Assembly: GCA_022605955.1 (NCBI GenBank)
Contig: JAKCOZ010000003.1
Coordinates: 54,312,179-54,376,178, forward strand
Reading direction: 5' to 3'
DNA from: Rallus limicola
Lineage: Eukaryota > Chordata > Aves > Gruiformes > Rallidae
Length of the DNA: 64,000 bases
Positions 25,998 through 38,201 of this stretch are shown here, in pieces. How positions within the stretch are numbered: position 1 is the stretch's first letter; each line of letters opens with the position of its first letter. The notes beneath the pieces are model-generated. The model was not told where the DNA came from. It saw nothing but the letters and a program-made list of their open reading frames with translations, and searched no databases. The position numbers and the translations under genes are program-made.

Positions 25998-27338
25998 AGA
26001 GGGAAGATGTGCTATCCAGAGGGACTTTGACAGGGTTGAGAGATGGGCTTTTGTGGAAAACTTGAAATGCTTTCAATCAGAAGAGGGGTGGCCAGAAGGG
26101 ACAGGGAGGAGATTGTCCCTCTCTACTCTGCCCTCCTGAGGTTCCATCTGGAGTCCTGTGTCCAGATCTGGGGCCCCCAATACAAGAAAGATGTAGAACT
26201 GTTGGAGAGCGTTCAGAGGAGGGCCACAAAGATGATTAGAGGGCTGGATGACCTCCCCTATGAAGAGAGGCTGGGGGAGCTGGGCTTGTTCAGCCTGGAG
26301 AAGAGAAGGCTGCAGGGAGACCTCATTGCAGCCTTCCAGTCCCTGAAGGGAGCATAAAACCAGGAAGAGAATCAACTTTTTGAAAGGGTAGATAATGGTA
26401 GGACAAAGGGGAATGGGCTAAAGCTAAAGGAGGGAAGGTTTAGATGAGATATTAGGGGGAAGTTTTTTACAGAGAGAGTGGTCAGTTGCTGGAACAGGCT
26501 GCCCAGAGAGGTGGTGGATGCCCCATCCCTGGAGGTGTTCAAGGCCAGATTGGATGGAGCCCTGGGCAACCTTGTGTAGATCCAGGCCAAGTGCAAGGTC
26601 CTGCACACAGATCATCTGAATCCCAGGGAGAACTACAGGCTGTGTGGAGAATGAATTGAGAGCAGCCCTGAGGAGGACTTGGGGGTGTTGACTGATGTAA
26701 AACTCAACATGAGACAGCAATGTACCAGAAAAGCCAACCATGCTCTGAGCTGCATTAAAACCAGCATGACCAGCCAGGCAAGGGAGGTAATTCTGCCCCT
26801 CTGCTCTGCCCTTGTGAGACCTCACCTGGAATACTACAACCAACTCTGGGGGTCCCCAGGACAAGGACGTTCAGCTGTTAGAGTGAGTCCAGAGGGCCTC
26901 CAGCCAGAGAGGGATGGAAGACCTGTGAAGACAAGCTAAGAGAGTTTGGGCTCATTCAGCCTGGAGAAGAGAAGGCTCCGTGGAGACCATATTGTAGCCT
27001 TCCAATACCTGAAGAGGCCTATTTGAAACCTGGAGAGGGGCTGTTTACAAGGGCATCAAGTGATAGGACAAGGATAATAGCTCTAAACTAAAAGAGCCTA
27101 GATTTAGATTAGATATAAGGAAGAAATTCTTCCCTGTAAGAGTGGTGAGGCCCTGGCACAGGCTGCCCAGAGAAGCTGTGGCTGCCCTCTCCCCGGAAAT
27201 GTTCAAGGGCAGGTAAGATGGGACTTTCGGCAACCTGATCTAGTGGAGGGTCTCCCTGCCCATGGTGAGGTGGTTGGGTGGAAATAGATGATCTCTGAGG
27301 TCCCTTCCAACCCAAGTCAGTCAGTGATTGTATGGTTC
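25998..27338 (+). mobile_element. CR1 LINE block, outer copy (25998-26080 plus 26580-27338), interrupted
   Basis: The left piece carries the CR1 ORF2 passage that reads as CTATCCAGAGGGACTTTGACAG followed by GTTGAGAGATGGG. This breaks off at about 26080, at the point where CR1 normally continues into the segment GGCCAAGTGCAAGGTCCTGC. That continuation is found at 26585. From there the copy runs through the late ORF2 and 3' UTR to the CR1 3' end, with AGGTCCCTTCCAACCC at 27299-27314 and a decayed terminal repeat ending in GTATGGTTCT. CR1 is a bird and reptile LINE whose protein contains an endonuclease and a reverse transcriptase; only C-terminal coding remnants remain here, broken by stops. 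The copy is 5'-truncated, as most CR1 copies are. Confidence 0.85.
26081..26579 (+). mobile_element. CR1 LINE fragment, inner copy, 3' end missing
   Basis: This segment encodes the familiar C-terminus of CR1 ORF2 in one open frame to 26357. The frame includes the blocks [35 protein letters not shown] and [12 protein letters not shown]. The typical 3' UTR passage follows (GGCTGCCCAGAGAGGTGGTGGATGCC split over 26499-26524, then CTGGAGGTGTTCAAGGCC). It stops about 60-90 bp before the usual CR1 3' end, at CTGGGCAACCTT near 26572, where the outer copy resumes. The short words ATCAG (26076-26080) and ATCCAG (26580-26585) at the two edges could be a decayed target-site duplication. It is inactive. 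Confidence 0.75.
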
Positions 27339-29021
27339 TAAAAGGATCATCTGGTCACCAGCAGATCCATCTGTTCAGAAGATGTTTTTCTATCCTGCTT
27401 GTTCAGCAGTGGGAGAAGGGGGAAAAGATAACCCTAAGCATACTATTTATTGCTCTCAGCTCAGAAAGTGGCAGAAGTTATGGGAACAATTCCTTGAAAT
27501 CCCTTATCACGGGTTAAAAACTAGGCTGTCAAAAGGCATAAAAAATGCTTCTGTCTTGCCAGCTGATGATACAAATGCCAAAAGGTTTTTGCTTTAGTGC
27601 TTTCAAATTCAATAATCATTCATCGGCTTGTTTTCCTTCTGTGCTAGGGAGGACAGGTAGTCAGAACAGAGAATACAGATTGTTTCAGTGGGCTCCTGTT
27701 CAACTGATGATAGTATACACAGCTGTATGTAGCCAGTGCCTGCCAGCAGAGGCCTGACCCAGACAATTAACCTTATATTAACGCCCCTAATGGTGATCAT
27801 CTGTTGCCATATGCCTGCGGCCTGAGCTCTAAATCAGCAATGAGACCATCCACTCCTCAAGTCATATCTGATCCTTGATCACAAGCTACTGAGCTTGACT
27901 TGAATTTAAAATGGATAGTGAACTGACTTTTAAAATGTTCATTTGCAACATCTTCATTCTAGAGAAGAACAAACTCCCCTGAGAAAGATAATTATTGCCT
28001 CAAGAAAATCTGTGAATCCCACTTGTCTGGAGGTAAATGATAAAAGAGATTATCTAAATAACTGCTCAGGTTGTAGTGCCATCATATTTCTTCTTGTCTA
28101 GAACTATATTATACACTAGAGCGAAGGAGAAGGTAGGAAGACCCTATTTGTACCTCATTTTCTTTCTGAACTGAACCTGTTCACTGCCCCTGGACTGAGT
28201 ATAGTTATTCTTCTAGGAATAGCTATTGCATTCAAAAGCAATTCAAAATACCAAGTGTGTGAAGTATTTTTTTCTTGTACTCAGATTGTGATATTTAAAC
28301 ATATGTGTGCTAAGACCAGTATTTGCTGCAGCACTACTGGTGTTAATCCTTGTTTATACTGTGAGTAAGCTGCCTGACAGGTGTTACATTTTTATTTCAA
28401 ATCTGTTGCTTTCTTGGATTTATTTTCAGTATCCTTGTCATCCTAAACGCACTCACTCTTTTTCTCCTCCAGTAGCAACTCAGGCTTGAATATCTACAAG
28501 GTCAGTCATAGTGGAAATCTACTACAAAATACCAGCCTTTCCATAGCATTCCTACAATCAAGGAAGTAGCAATGAAGCGAATACTGCACTAATAAAAATA
28601 GAAGACAAATGACTATATTAAAAGTTGTGACATGTTTCACTGTTAAAGCCAAAAGGGCCCTTTTTTTTTTTTAATCCTTTGTATCATATTTTATGTATGA
28701 TGCTTCCATGTACTTCTTTTCCTCAGTCTATATGAACTCAGTAGATTATTGATCGTTTGGGCAAGATATGCCTAATGCTTAATACTTTGCCCATTATCAT
28801 AAAATCTAGAGGGACAGAGAGGTTTTTATACATTTGGAAATGTTCTTGGATAAGTACAGAGAACTTTAGTTAATGAAGCCCACTTTAAGGTTTGTTGATA
28901 AGTAGAAGTTAATGTGACTTGCCTGGTACAGCTAAAAATCAGGTTGTACAAAAATAAATGCATGCTAGATTTTGAAAGTAATATAAAATATGCTTGCTTA
29001 CACTCCCCCTTCAGTTTTCAG
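27339..29021. other. Non-coding sequence
   Basis: No gene or known repeat is recognised between the CR1 block and the candidate exon at 29022. A poly-T run lies at 28661-28672. Open frames here (up to 89 codons) are not recognisable. Confidence 0.55.
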
Positions 29022-29095
29022 TATTCAGCACCCCAAGACAGCAAAGAAGATGTTGTACACAGTACTGATAAGAAAATTTTACAAATCATCTTGTG
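29022..29095 (+). other. Candidate 74-nt exon
   Basis: A pyrimidine-rich stretch (ACTCCCCCTTCAGTTTTCAG) ends at 29021 and a donor-like TTGTG|GTAAGAA begins at 29096. The frame beginning at the first base is open for 24 codons plus two bases. It encodes a polar, Asp/Lys-rich peptide (contains QDSKEDVVHSTDKK) that looks coding-like but is not recognised. Its start phase (0) would fit the 69-nt candidate ending at 13840. A second frame is also open over the same span. Chance pairing of splice signals remains the simplest explanation. Confidence 0.15.
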
Positions 29096-31851
29096 GTAAG
29101 AAAACATGTATTACTTTAGCAATGCATATAAAAGTTATTCAGTACATGTTAAAATATTTTAAAATCAATTCTTGCAGGAATAAATGAAACATACATGAAC
29201 ATTATTGTTCCCTAATAAGTTAACACTTATTAGCTCCTTTGAGAAACTGGCATTCAGTACCTTGCAGTTCCCATAAAAAGTATCAGGATTAAAATCCTGT
29301 CTTTACTAAATTCAGTGGCAACTTTCCAATTCCCTGCAAGCAAGATAGCATTCCTCCATTGTCAAAAGTCTTTGCTGCAGAAATAAAGTATTTGTGGAAC
29401 TTACCCAAAGTGCTTCCATCATAAGCATAGTCTGGGAATATGAGAGCCTAATCTTAAAGTTTGTTCTAGAATACACTGTAGAGAAGCAGGAATATTTCAG
29501 TATGAACCATGGAAGCACTAAAGAACCTTTTACAGAAAAGTTGAGTTCAGCCTTTCACTGGAGAGCACAAGCAGCATTGTCTTCCATGGAATTAATTTCT
29601 TCTCTTATGAAATTATTATTTTCAAATTCCCAAACAATGAAACTGCAGCTGTAATGGAATGGGTCGATGATCTGTAGAAAAACAGAATTATTTCTTTCTA
29701 TTGTCCAAAGTGTTCATCCCCGAAACACTAACAGGGACTCATTAGTGAGTTACCAAGTAAGATGAACTTTTACTCTTGAAACTAAAAGCTCAGATATGTT
29801 TTTAGCTTGTCAAAATGTGGTGGTAAAAGGGAACATCTTGAGCTGTCAGTTGGCTATTAGAATTGGGTTTTGTGTCTGATGGAATACCACAGCTGGCTAT
29901 ACAAATGGGAGGATTACTTTAGAAGGAGGAAGATTCTATTAAGTTTCTCTAGGTCATTTTTGTTAAGGTTTCCATGATGATGACAGAGGTGTGGTAACTA
30001 GATAGATAGGAGGGGAAAGGGAAAAAGCATGCTTTCTTATTAGGGTAAGTAAATGTAATGAAAATTCTGAAGAGAACATGTCTGATACGATGCTGAAATG
30101 GCACACTTCAGGTTATGACAAAGCACAATAGAAGTGAGAGTTTCTAGTAAGTTTGAACCGATCCAGAAAAGTATGTCTTAAAATGTTGCAAAAACTTCTG
30201 TAAAAAAAACTTTAGACTGTTTTATATTGTATTTGCTTACATTTGAACAGTAATTGTACACTGGAATTAGCAAAATCCTATATTTAAAAAGCAAATTTAT
30301 CTGAAGAGCTCATCATAAATTGTTCAGGAAAAAAGGAAAGACTAGCTCTTGATTTTAAGGAGATTATTGTTTGAAGATGGGAAAATCACATTTTTGTTGT
30401 TTGATTCCAACCCAAAATTAAGAAAATATTTAAGCCCCACTGGTGCTTCCATTGAAGAAACCAATTTTACAAAAATTGTTGTCAGTTTTCCCCTTTAACT
30501 CCTGAAATGCAAAATATTTAGACCATTTAAAAGTTTGCATAGGTGCCTTCCCTCTTAAATTGTAACTTCAAAATCCATTATTATCCAGGCACATAACCTA
30601 TAGAGTTATCTTAAGATATTTCTTTCCATCAGGTACCTCAGGAAACTGTTGATGAATTACTGTTAAATCCAGTTCTCCCACACAAACCTCGAGTAATTTA
30701 AATGTATAAAGCAGTGAGACAGATGAGTTCCACAGGGTAAAAAATAGCAACGATACCACGAGAGGAGCAGGGCTAATGTCTCTTTTCCCACTATTCAACA
30801 AGCCAGTGGGAGAAATATTTGCCTCCTCTTTGCTTCACTTATGACCTACTTCTATATAGTTGTGCATCATTTGGCTCTTTTGGGGCCAGCATGTGTTTCC
30901 ACTGCTACAAAACGAAGAGCACTCACAGAGGTGATACCATGACCACAATATGAAGCTTCTACAGGTGTTAAATCCTGAGCAAGCCCTCCTAGTCACAGGT
31001 GAAATTCACCTCTGAGGTTTCAGGCTGACTTCCATTTATATATTTTTATTTATCTCTTTTATAAAAGACATAATGCACCCTAGGAAATGTGTAGTCATTC
31101 ATCAGAGCAAATAAACTCTGCAATATGTTGAATGAAAGCCCAAAAACATCACCAGAAAGTACTACTGAATGGAATGAGAAATCAAGGAGGAAGCCAGTTA
31201 TAAAGCCAGAGAATTTTTTTTGTGTGCAACTATTTTTCTTTTTGACACCTTTTTTTTTCTGGAAAGCATCTTTTACTTGCTTATTTCCCCTAATTTAATG
31301 CTGACTTGACTAAAACCAAATCTTTCCAGGTTTTTCTTGCAGAGGACTGCTTTAACATGAACTTCAAGGCAGTCATCTTGGCTCTGTGGTTCAAGCAGAC
31401 TTTCCCTTACCCACAACGCAGTCAGTGGATCTGTCCATCTGGTTTGGGCTTCTGGAAGGTTTTTGTTACATGATTGGAAGGAACTGTGAGGATCACAATG
31501 CCTACATTAAGATGGGGTGACTTACAGTATGAGTGATCATCTGTTTCCTTTCTCTGTTTGTCTTGCAAAGAAACCTTATATTAGCATGTTGTTTGTGCAT
31601 TTAAATGGCTGCATCGCAAAAACAAAGTGACACATGTGAGAGTGCTCCTGAAGGTACTGGGGCAGATGAATCTCTCAAACCATGGACCGGCATCTTGAAT
31701 ATGTTAATATATAAATACTGTGGTTCAAAAATCCTTTTTAGTCTCTGCCATATCCAAATGTACATTTTCATTTTACTTTGACTTTCTGTATGTAAAGTTA
31801 CTTGCTATAGAGTCAGTGTGCATATGAACATTTATGGGCCTTGTACTAAAG
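29096..31851. other. Non-coding AT-rich sequence
   Basis: No gene, RNA or transposon is recognised. Open frames are 67-86 codons and unremarkable. Confidence 0.6.
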
Positions 31852-31877
31852 ATCTGGATCTTGTACTTGATCCAGAT
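31852..31877. repeat. Perfect 9-bp inverted repeat with 8-bp spacer
   Basis: ATCTGGATC (31852-31860) and GATCCAGAT (31869-31877) are exact reverse complements separated by TTGTACTT. The word CTTGTACT also occurs just upstream (31840-31847). It can form a short hairpin; no function is evident. Confidence 0.8.
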
Positions 31878-34800
31878 GCAGACTGTCATCTGCTTTCTGC
31901 TGTTTGGAATATAAGCACTAGCCGGGCCACTCTCTTGCTACTGCTAATGACAAAATCTGGCATACCAGACACATGCTAGCTTGATGTACCAACTCCTGAG
32001 TACAGCACTTCTTTTGGATCCTCCACATACACTGTGATTGTGAGTGAAATAATGCAAAGGTATCAACCCTTTTTTAATCTGCAGACTTTAAAAAAGTAAA
32101 CATAGTCAAATGAATACAAAGTATATTTATGCAGCATCAAACTTGCAAATCTGAAAACCTCAATAACCGAGGATTGTAAAAGCTGAAATTTAGACAGCAG
32201 TATAAATTTGACCACAAAGAATCATGCTGGCTTTTCTACTTGTGCATGTATAAACACTGAAGAATTCTTTATTGACTTAAAAGAAAACATACATGTTGTA
32301 TTTAAATCCATGCATCTGTACATGTGCAATATCACCACGTTAGAAATGTTGTGGGAAAGTTATTGGAGTTTTTCTTTTGTCTTCTCTGCAATGAAATTCT
32401 GGAGCACTGGTAATTATTAATTGGCAGTAATTTCATCAGTTGTTTGCTCACAGTACAGTGGGCAAGCCCTTGTTCCTTGAACAACGCAGCAAACACAAGC
32501 TAGCATTTCTTTGTTCGTTCCATCTCTTACTTGCTGACGCTTTTTCTTAGCCCTAAAACACATTTGTCATGTGCTTGGATTTTTTTTTTTCCCTCAGCAG
32601 AAGCCAAACATGTTTATAGCATATTCTAGGAGCAAATTTCTTTAGAAAGAACATTGGAGTCTCTAAAAGCTCATAAAAGAAATTTTGCTGAGTTTTGTAA
32701 CATTTTTACTGGCTGAATATATGACATGCTGTTTTGGAGGAAGACAATCATAACAATTATTATTATTTTTTCATTAAGTTACATTAGGTGACTTTTTGCA
32801 ATGGATAGTTCCCTCTTTAGGTTTGCTTCTATTAGCAGTTCTCTCTGTGACTGAGAGGGTGAAATTCTGTTTTCTTCAAAGTGATCAGCACAGCCACAAC
32901 CAGCATCATTCATTCCAGGATTAAAACCATCAGGGTTAGTGAAGCCATTTACAAGAGACAGAATTGTCATACCTAAGCAGACTTTCCTGTAAATGCCACT
33001 CTCCTTTGAATAATGTTCATCTTCATCACAACTGCAGGGAGATTTATGTTCACGCAACTCGGAATTAACTCTTACACAGCCTTTGTACATGTACGAATTC
33101 TAGTAAACCAGTGTTTCATGCAGCACAAGGACCATTATTTTCACTCCATGGATATTTTATTCTTAACTCAAAATTGCTTCTTCAAGTTGTGAGAAGTTAG
33201 TTGCTATTTTTCCTCCCTGAGCATAGAAATAACATCTAAAAAGGTCTCATCCCCCACATTTTGCTCTGCTTTGGTAACTCGACAATTAGCAAATACAGAA
33301 AGTTAGGGTAAGTGGTGGCTTACAGAAAAAAAAAAAAAAGAAACCAAACTATTTAATCTAGAATGTTTTAATTTGCTAAAAGCACCTCATGCAGGCCCAT
33401 ATTTAAAATTCAAGTGAGTCTTTCCATTGACTTCAGTAAGCTTCACTTCACGTCCATATGGAAAATATGCCGCTCAAATTAAACTATTCCACTTCTGTCA
33501 TGACATTGTAGTAGTCACTGTACTTTTTTCAGACATTGTTTGGTAAATCTTGCTATAATATTTCTGTCTAAGTAATTTCCCATTTTAGTCTAATATTTAG
33601 AGAATCTTCTCTTTTTCTATTTGCAATGTATCACATAAACATATATTATGCTAGGATACAGGCTTAAAGGGTCAGCAGTGTTTTAAAAACAGTTGTCAGT
33701 CTCAAGTAAAACACCTGGTCTAAAGTCCTGTTTCCCTCCCTTTCTCCATTCCCCCTCCTTTCTTTGCTAAAATATTTTCAACATCAGTACCACAAGCATA
33801 CTATGGTTTCTTTACCTCTGCTTTTAAAATGCTGCTATGCAAGAATATAGTAATTTAAAACTGCTAGGGTTTAGAAATAAAAACTGTATTATCTTTCCAA
33901 CTCACATTTCCATTTCTAACTAACCTTACTTCTAGGAGAAATAAACACACAGAAAATAATGAAGAGGTAGCTTTAAAGAGATGTAAAAGGATTTACACTA
34001 TATTAATAAAACTTCAAGGATTGTTTAGAAAGCAAAAATACAATAGCTAGAGCTTTACAACTCTAGAACTGTAACTGGAGCCACGGTGAACGGTTCAGGA
34101 GAGCTTAGCACCTTTAATGAACTTTAGAACTGAGTTTTAAAAGTCCTGAGCAAAATTGCACTTTCTCATGAACAGTTAATATAAAAAACCCCACATACTG
34201 TTTAACTACTAAGCTATCAGAAAATTTCACAAGCCAATTTGGATCTCAGAATGAGCAGGGCTTCTGAAACAATGCAATTATCTTCAGAATGTCTAATGAG
34301 AGAGCTCTTTCATATCTCATTCAAACAATTGGTATGGGAACTGAAAAAAAATATACAAAAAGCATAAATTAACTGTTGAGAGAACAAGTAAGTAATTTTA
34401 TTTCCTTACCTGTTTGTTGAGAGGGAAACAGGAAGGGAAACAAGGAAGAGAGGTGGTGAGATCCTAAAACACTAAAAAATTTTGGGTACTGGGCCATCTG
34501 TGTGTAACCTGTATTTGCTGAATAAGCAGAGACAATTCTAAAAAGAAGCTGCTGGAAAACTACCTTCAATTCAAAATAAAAGTCAATGAAGTCGTAAAAC
34601 ATACAGTGTTGTGACAACAATAGTCCCTGAATTATATAGGAAATAATCAGCAGGTATTTGGGATATTTCAGGTGGAGTTTTATGTGACAGAAGACAATTT
34701 ATTGACCACACAATGATGATGCATACTTTTATCAACATAACAAATCACGCTCCAACCCAAGTACAAAGCAGTAATCTCAGAAACAATGTTAGAATACAGA

Positions 34801-35105
34801 AGTATTTTGATGGCATAACAGTTAAAATTTCTTTGTTATCATAAACATTTATTAAACAAGGAGTTATGAGGGGCTTTCTTTTTCTGCATTGAGAAAAGTC
34901 ACTGCAAGGGGTTTGCTTCAGTGTTGGCTAACCAGCATATTTAAAAATTAAGAAAAAAAAGGAAGGAAAAATAAAAGATAGATGTTTTTATTATAATTAC
35001 AAATATTCAGGTCTCCTTCAGCACTTTGTCTCCTCCCTGCCAAATCAGTAAGTACATACTTATATAAGTACTCTTCAAAACTGGAATCAAGAAAGTCTAT
35101 ACAGT
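31878..35105. other. Non-coding AT-rich sequence
   Basis: A minus-strand open frame of 103 codons (32779-33090) contains seven Cys, including CSC and CGC pairs. It has no signal peptide and no recognisable family, and its length is within chance expectation, so I do not call it a gene. A poly-A tract lies near 33327-33340. On the minus strand, a donor-like CAG|GTAAGGAAAT at about 34408 pairs only weakly with an acceptor near 34464. No transposons are recognised. Confidence 0.5.
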
Positions 35106-35670
35106 TGAACTGGTTTGGCTGAGAGCGAGCTACATTTCTTCACAGTACCTGGCATGGTGTTGATAACACAGTCAATGATTTTGTTGCTGCTGAGCAGTGC
35201 TCACACAGAGCCAAGACCTTTTTTGCCTCTCACCCCGCTCCACCAGAGAGCAGGCTGGGTGTACACAAGGAGTTGGGAGAGAACATGGATATGACAGCTG
35301 ACCCCAAATGACCAAAGCAATATTCCGTACCATATGATGTCCTGCTCAGCCTACAAAGCTGGGGGAAGAATATGGGAGAGGGGGACATTTGGAGTAATGG
35401 TGTTTGTCTCCCCAAGTCACCATTAGGCATGATGGAGCCCAGCTTTCCTGGGGATGGCTGAACACCTGCCTGCCCGTGGGAAGTGGGCAATGAATCCCTT
35501 ATCCTGCCCTGCTTGTGTATGTGGTTTTTGCTTTACTTGTTAAACTGCCTTTATCTTAGCCCACAGTGTTCTCATTTTTACCCTTCCAATCCTCTCCTCC
35601 ATCCCTCCGGTGGGGGAATGAGTGAATGGTCATGTAGGGCTTAGTTTCCGGCTGGGGTTAAACCATGACA
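35106..35670 (+). mobile_element. Solo LTR of an avian endogenous retrovirus (copy A)
   Basis: The segment begins TGAACTGGTTTGGCTGAG and ends GGGGTTAAACCATGACA, matching the two ends of a common avian LTR family. Internal landmarks follow in the expected order: TGTTGATAACACAGTCA, GCCAAGACCTTTTTTGCCTC, AGTTGGGAGAGAACATGG, then TTAAACTGCCTTTATCTTAGCCCAC and a closing GGTGGGGGAATGAGTGAATGG. The flanking words ACAGT (35101-35105) and ACAGC (35671-35675) look like a 5-bp target duplication with one change, the size expected for ERVL-type elements. No primer-binding site or retroviral gene follows, so this is a solitary LTR left by recombination between the two LTRs of a provirus. It carries no functional gene. 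Confidence 0.8.
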
Positions 35671-37597
35671 ACAGCATAAAAGCCATTTTGCGAAAGTGGT
35701 GTGGTAGTATTTGCAAAGGCTGTTGGTAGTGTTTTCTGGTAGGTGTGCACTCTGAAGATTACAATTTTAATTATTCTTATTTAAGTATTGGGAAAAGTTA
35801 ATATATATATATATATATATATATTGGTCAATTAAACAACAAAATGGGTAGGAAGAAGGGTCTGTGTAACTGCCAGAGTGTACATCACATATTAGCTAAC
35901 AATTTCCTATTTAAGAAAACCCAAACCAAACAAACTACAGAAGGAAAAAAAAATCATATTGTAAAAGAAACATTGTGCTGCCATTGGTCAGCTGGTAAAA
36001 CATTTTTACTAGTGAAACAGAAAAGAAAAATGGGAAATTGTTTTAAAATCTGTTATGTGGATTTCCTGTCCCACTCTCTCCACCCTCCACCTCCGCCCCC
36101 ATTTTTACATTGAAGACAAATAGGTATTTACTGCATTTGTGGGGAAGCAAAGTTATGTCAGCTTTTGGATTCTTCTTGGCAAATCACTATTCTGGCAGGT
36201 TTTTAAACCACTCACTGCATTAGAGATATATCATCAGAAAAGAAGGAAAGTGAGGTGCTTTGAAGATAATGTAGATACCTGTTGAAGCCCAAGTTGTTCT
36301 GCCAGAATAAGTTTAACATCAAGAACCACAACATATGCAGTTAACCACTTTGCTGCTGTAGTGACAAAAGATGTATATCTCCTAGAAGCTGTAACTACAT
36401 CCATAATCCTTTTATGATACTAAAGATACGTCCACAAAACTGAAGCTTTTTTAAGAGTGATATAAGGATTGTTAGTATTTTTTATTAAATGGCACATGTT
36501 CAAAATGCCATATCAGCTGTTATAATTACTTACTATGTATTATATTGGCAACATTATGTTGACTTGTGTTGAACTAGAAAACCCTTTGTTATATAAAGAT
36601 AGTTTACATACGTGATAGGTTGCTCTGTCAAATTTACTATCAATCAATCAATGATGAATCAGAACTGTGCTGCTTTAAAACTAATATAGCAAGCTGTAAA
36701 TTATGGCTTGAAAAAATATTCATGGAATAAAATGTCAAATGCCCTTGAACAGGAGATAGTCACTGGTAACAACTGTAATTCTGTTTAAAAAAAGAGTTTT
36801 TTCTGGAATAAATTGTAAGTACTTCTCTACAAATATTCTCTCTCCCTCCCCCCTGTCTCCCCTTCTCCACTCTTGCACTTTAGAATAAATAATGCACAAC
36901 CCCCCTAGATATTCATCTGTATTACTTCGAGACCAAAATAACAAGCAACTCTCTCCCCTCTACAATTTGCAGAACTACCAAGAAGAAGAAAGAGATTTAG
37001 GAATGTAAGAACTTTCTTTGGACTGTGGCTTAATCTGCACTGACTGAATTATTTTACTCCTTTCACAGCAAAAGGGGGGCATAATAACAGTATAAGCTTT
37101 TATAAGGACTTCCGTCTCACCTTGACAGGCATAGCTTTATTGTAGTTTGGACTATAGCTAGATTTTAGATACTGTATTAAGTCAATTCCGCATTATTAAT
37201 CTGTATTGTATGATAAAACAACAAAATGGTACAAATTTAGGTAGTGTTAAATGTCTTTCAGCATTATTACTAAAACCTGCTTTCATTCTAGTTAGTTGAA
37301 GCCTCTACACTTTCAGGGAAAAGGCAGAGCATGAAAACTTTCCTGTACTGATATATGTCTACAAACCTTTTTGTCTGTTTCTCAAATCGTACTTCTATTA
37401 TAAAATCAACAAAAGCAGGTGAAATAAGATCTTTTTGAGACAACCATTGCACATGTTAGAAGATGTTGTTTTGGTTGCCACACTTGCATTCTGAAAAGCA
37501 TTTCTAACCAGTACCCAAGGTTTTCACAGATTAAATATAGTTTTGTGGGGTGTAAATCCATGCAGAAACTGGGCCATAACTTTAAAAGAATCATATC
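35671..37597. other. Non-coding sequence between two LTRs, with an (AT)n tract
   Basis: No gag, pol or env remnant is visible in this 1.9 kb, so the flanking LTRs are not two ends of one provirus. A 24-26-bp (AT)n microsatellite lies at 35800-35825. The rest is AT-rich and unrecognised. Confidence 0.6.
35800..35825. repeat. (AT)n microsatellite, about 12-13 units
   Basis: An uninterrupted alternating AT tract lies 130 bp past LTR copy A. Confidence 0.95.
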
Positions 37598-38201
37598 TGT
37601 CCTGGATTCAGCTAGGATAGAGTTAATTTTCCTTCTAGCAGCTGGTGCAGTACTGTGTCAAGGAGCTGGGGTAAGAGCAGAGCTGACAACACATGGATGG
37701 TTTTAGCTGTTCCCAAGCAGTCAGGGGCTTCTCAGCTTCTCATGCTGCCCTGCTAGGGAGAAGGTGAGGGCACCCAGGAAGCTGGGAGGGGACACAGCCA
37801 GGACAGGTTACTCAAGCTAACCAAACAGGGTATTCCATATGCTCAGCTGGTGGGGGAAGAGTGCGCGGCTCCAGGATAAGCGTTTTGGGGAGAGTCCAGC
37901 TTTGGGACAGCTCTGAGCTGTGTAGTCTGAGTTGTGCAGTTCACTGAGAAACTGCATTGTTCATCACCAGTTCTGTATATTTTGCTGTAAAGTCCTGTTA
38001 TTGTTATTTCTCCCTCCCTTTGCTGTCCCAGTAAACTGTCCTTGTCACAACCTACAACAGCCTTTGGTTTTTGGGTTTTGATGCTATGTATCCACCCACC
38101 CTGCCTCTTTCTTTTTTGTTCCTTTCCTACTCCCAACATGGGAGGAAGTGAGAGAGGGGCTATGTGGTGTTCAGCTGTTGTCTGGGGCAAAACCATGACC
38201 A
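37598..38201 (+). mobile_element. Solo LTR of an avian endogenous retrovirus (copy B)
   Basis: The segment begins TGTCCTGGATTCAGCTAGG followed by ATAGAGTTAATTTTCCTTC, the diagnostic start of the common avian LTR family also represented at 35106-35670. It continues through GCTTCTCATGCTGCCCTGC, GCTGGGAGGGGACACAGCCAGG, GGGTATTCCATATGCTCAGC and GCATTGTTCATCACC, then TTTCTCCCTCCCTTTGCTG. It closes in GGGGCAAAACCATGAC(CA). It is the same orientation as copy A, but the two differ in the region after the shared start, so they look like separate insertions of related subfamilies. Flanks show at best a weak duplication (CATAT/CATAA). The minus-strand 170-codon open frame at 37843-38355 overlaps the LTR and is not a gene. 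Confidence 0.8.

Noticed and set aside
32779..33090. 103-codon Cys-containing minus-strand frame, possible secreted peptide or exon
   Set aside because: No signal peptide, no convincing splice sites and no family match; its length is ordinary for chance.
35106..38201. A complete provirus bounded by two LTRs
   Set aside because: The 1.9 kb between them has no gag, pol or env remnant, no primer-binding site after copy A, and the LTRs are not the same subtype.
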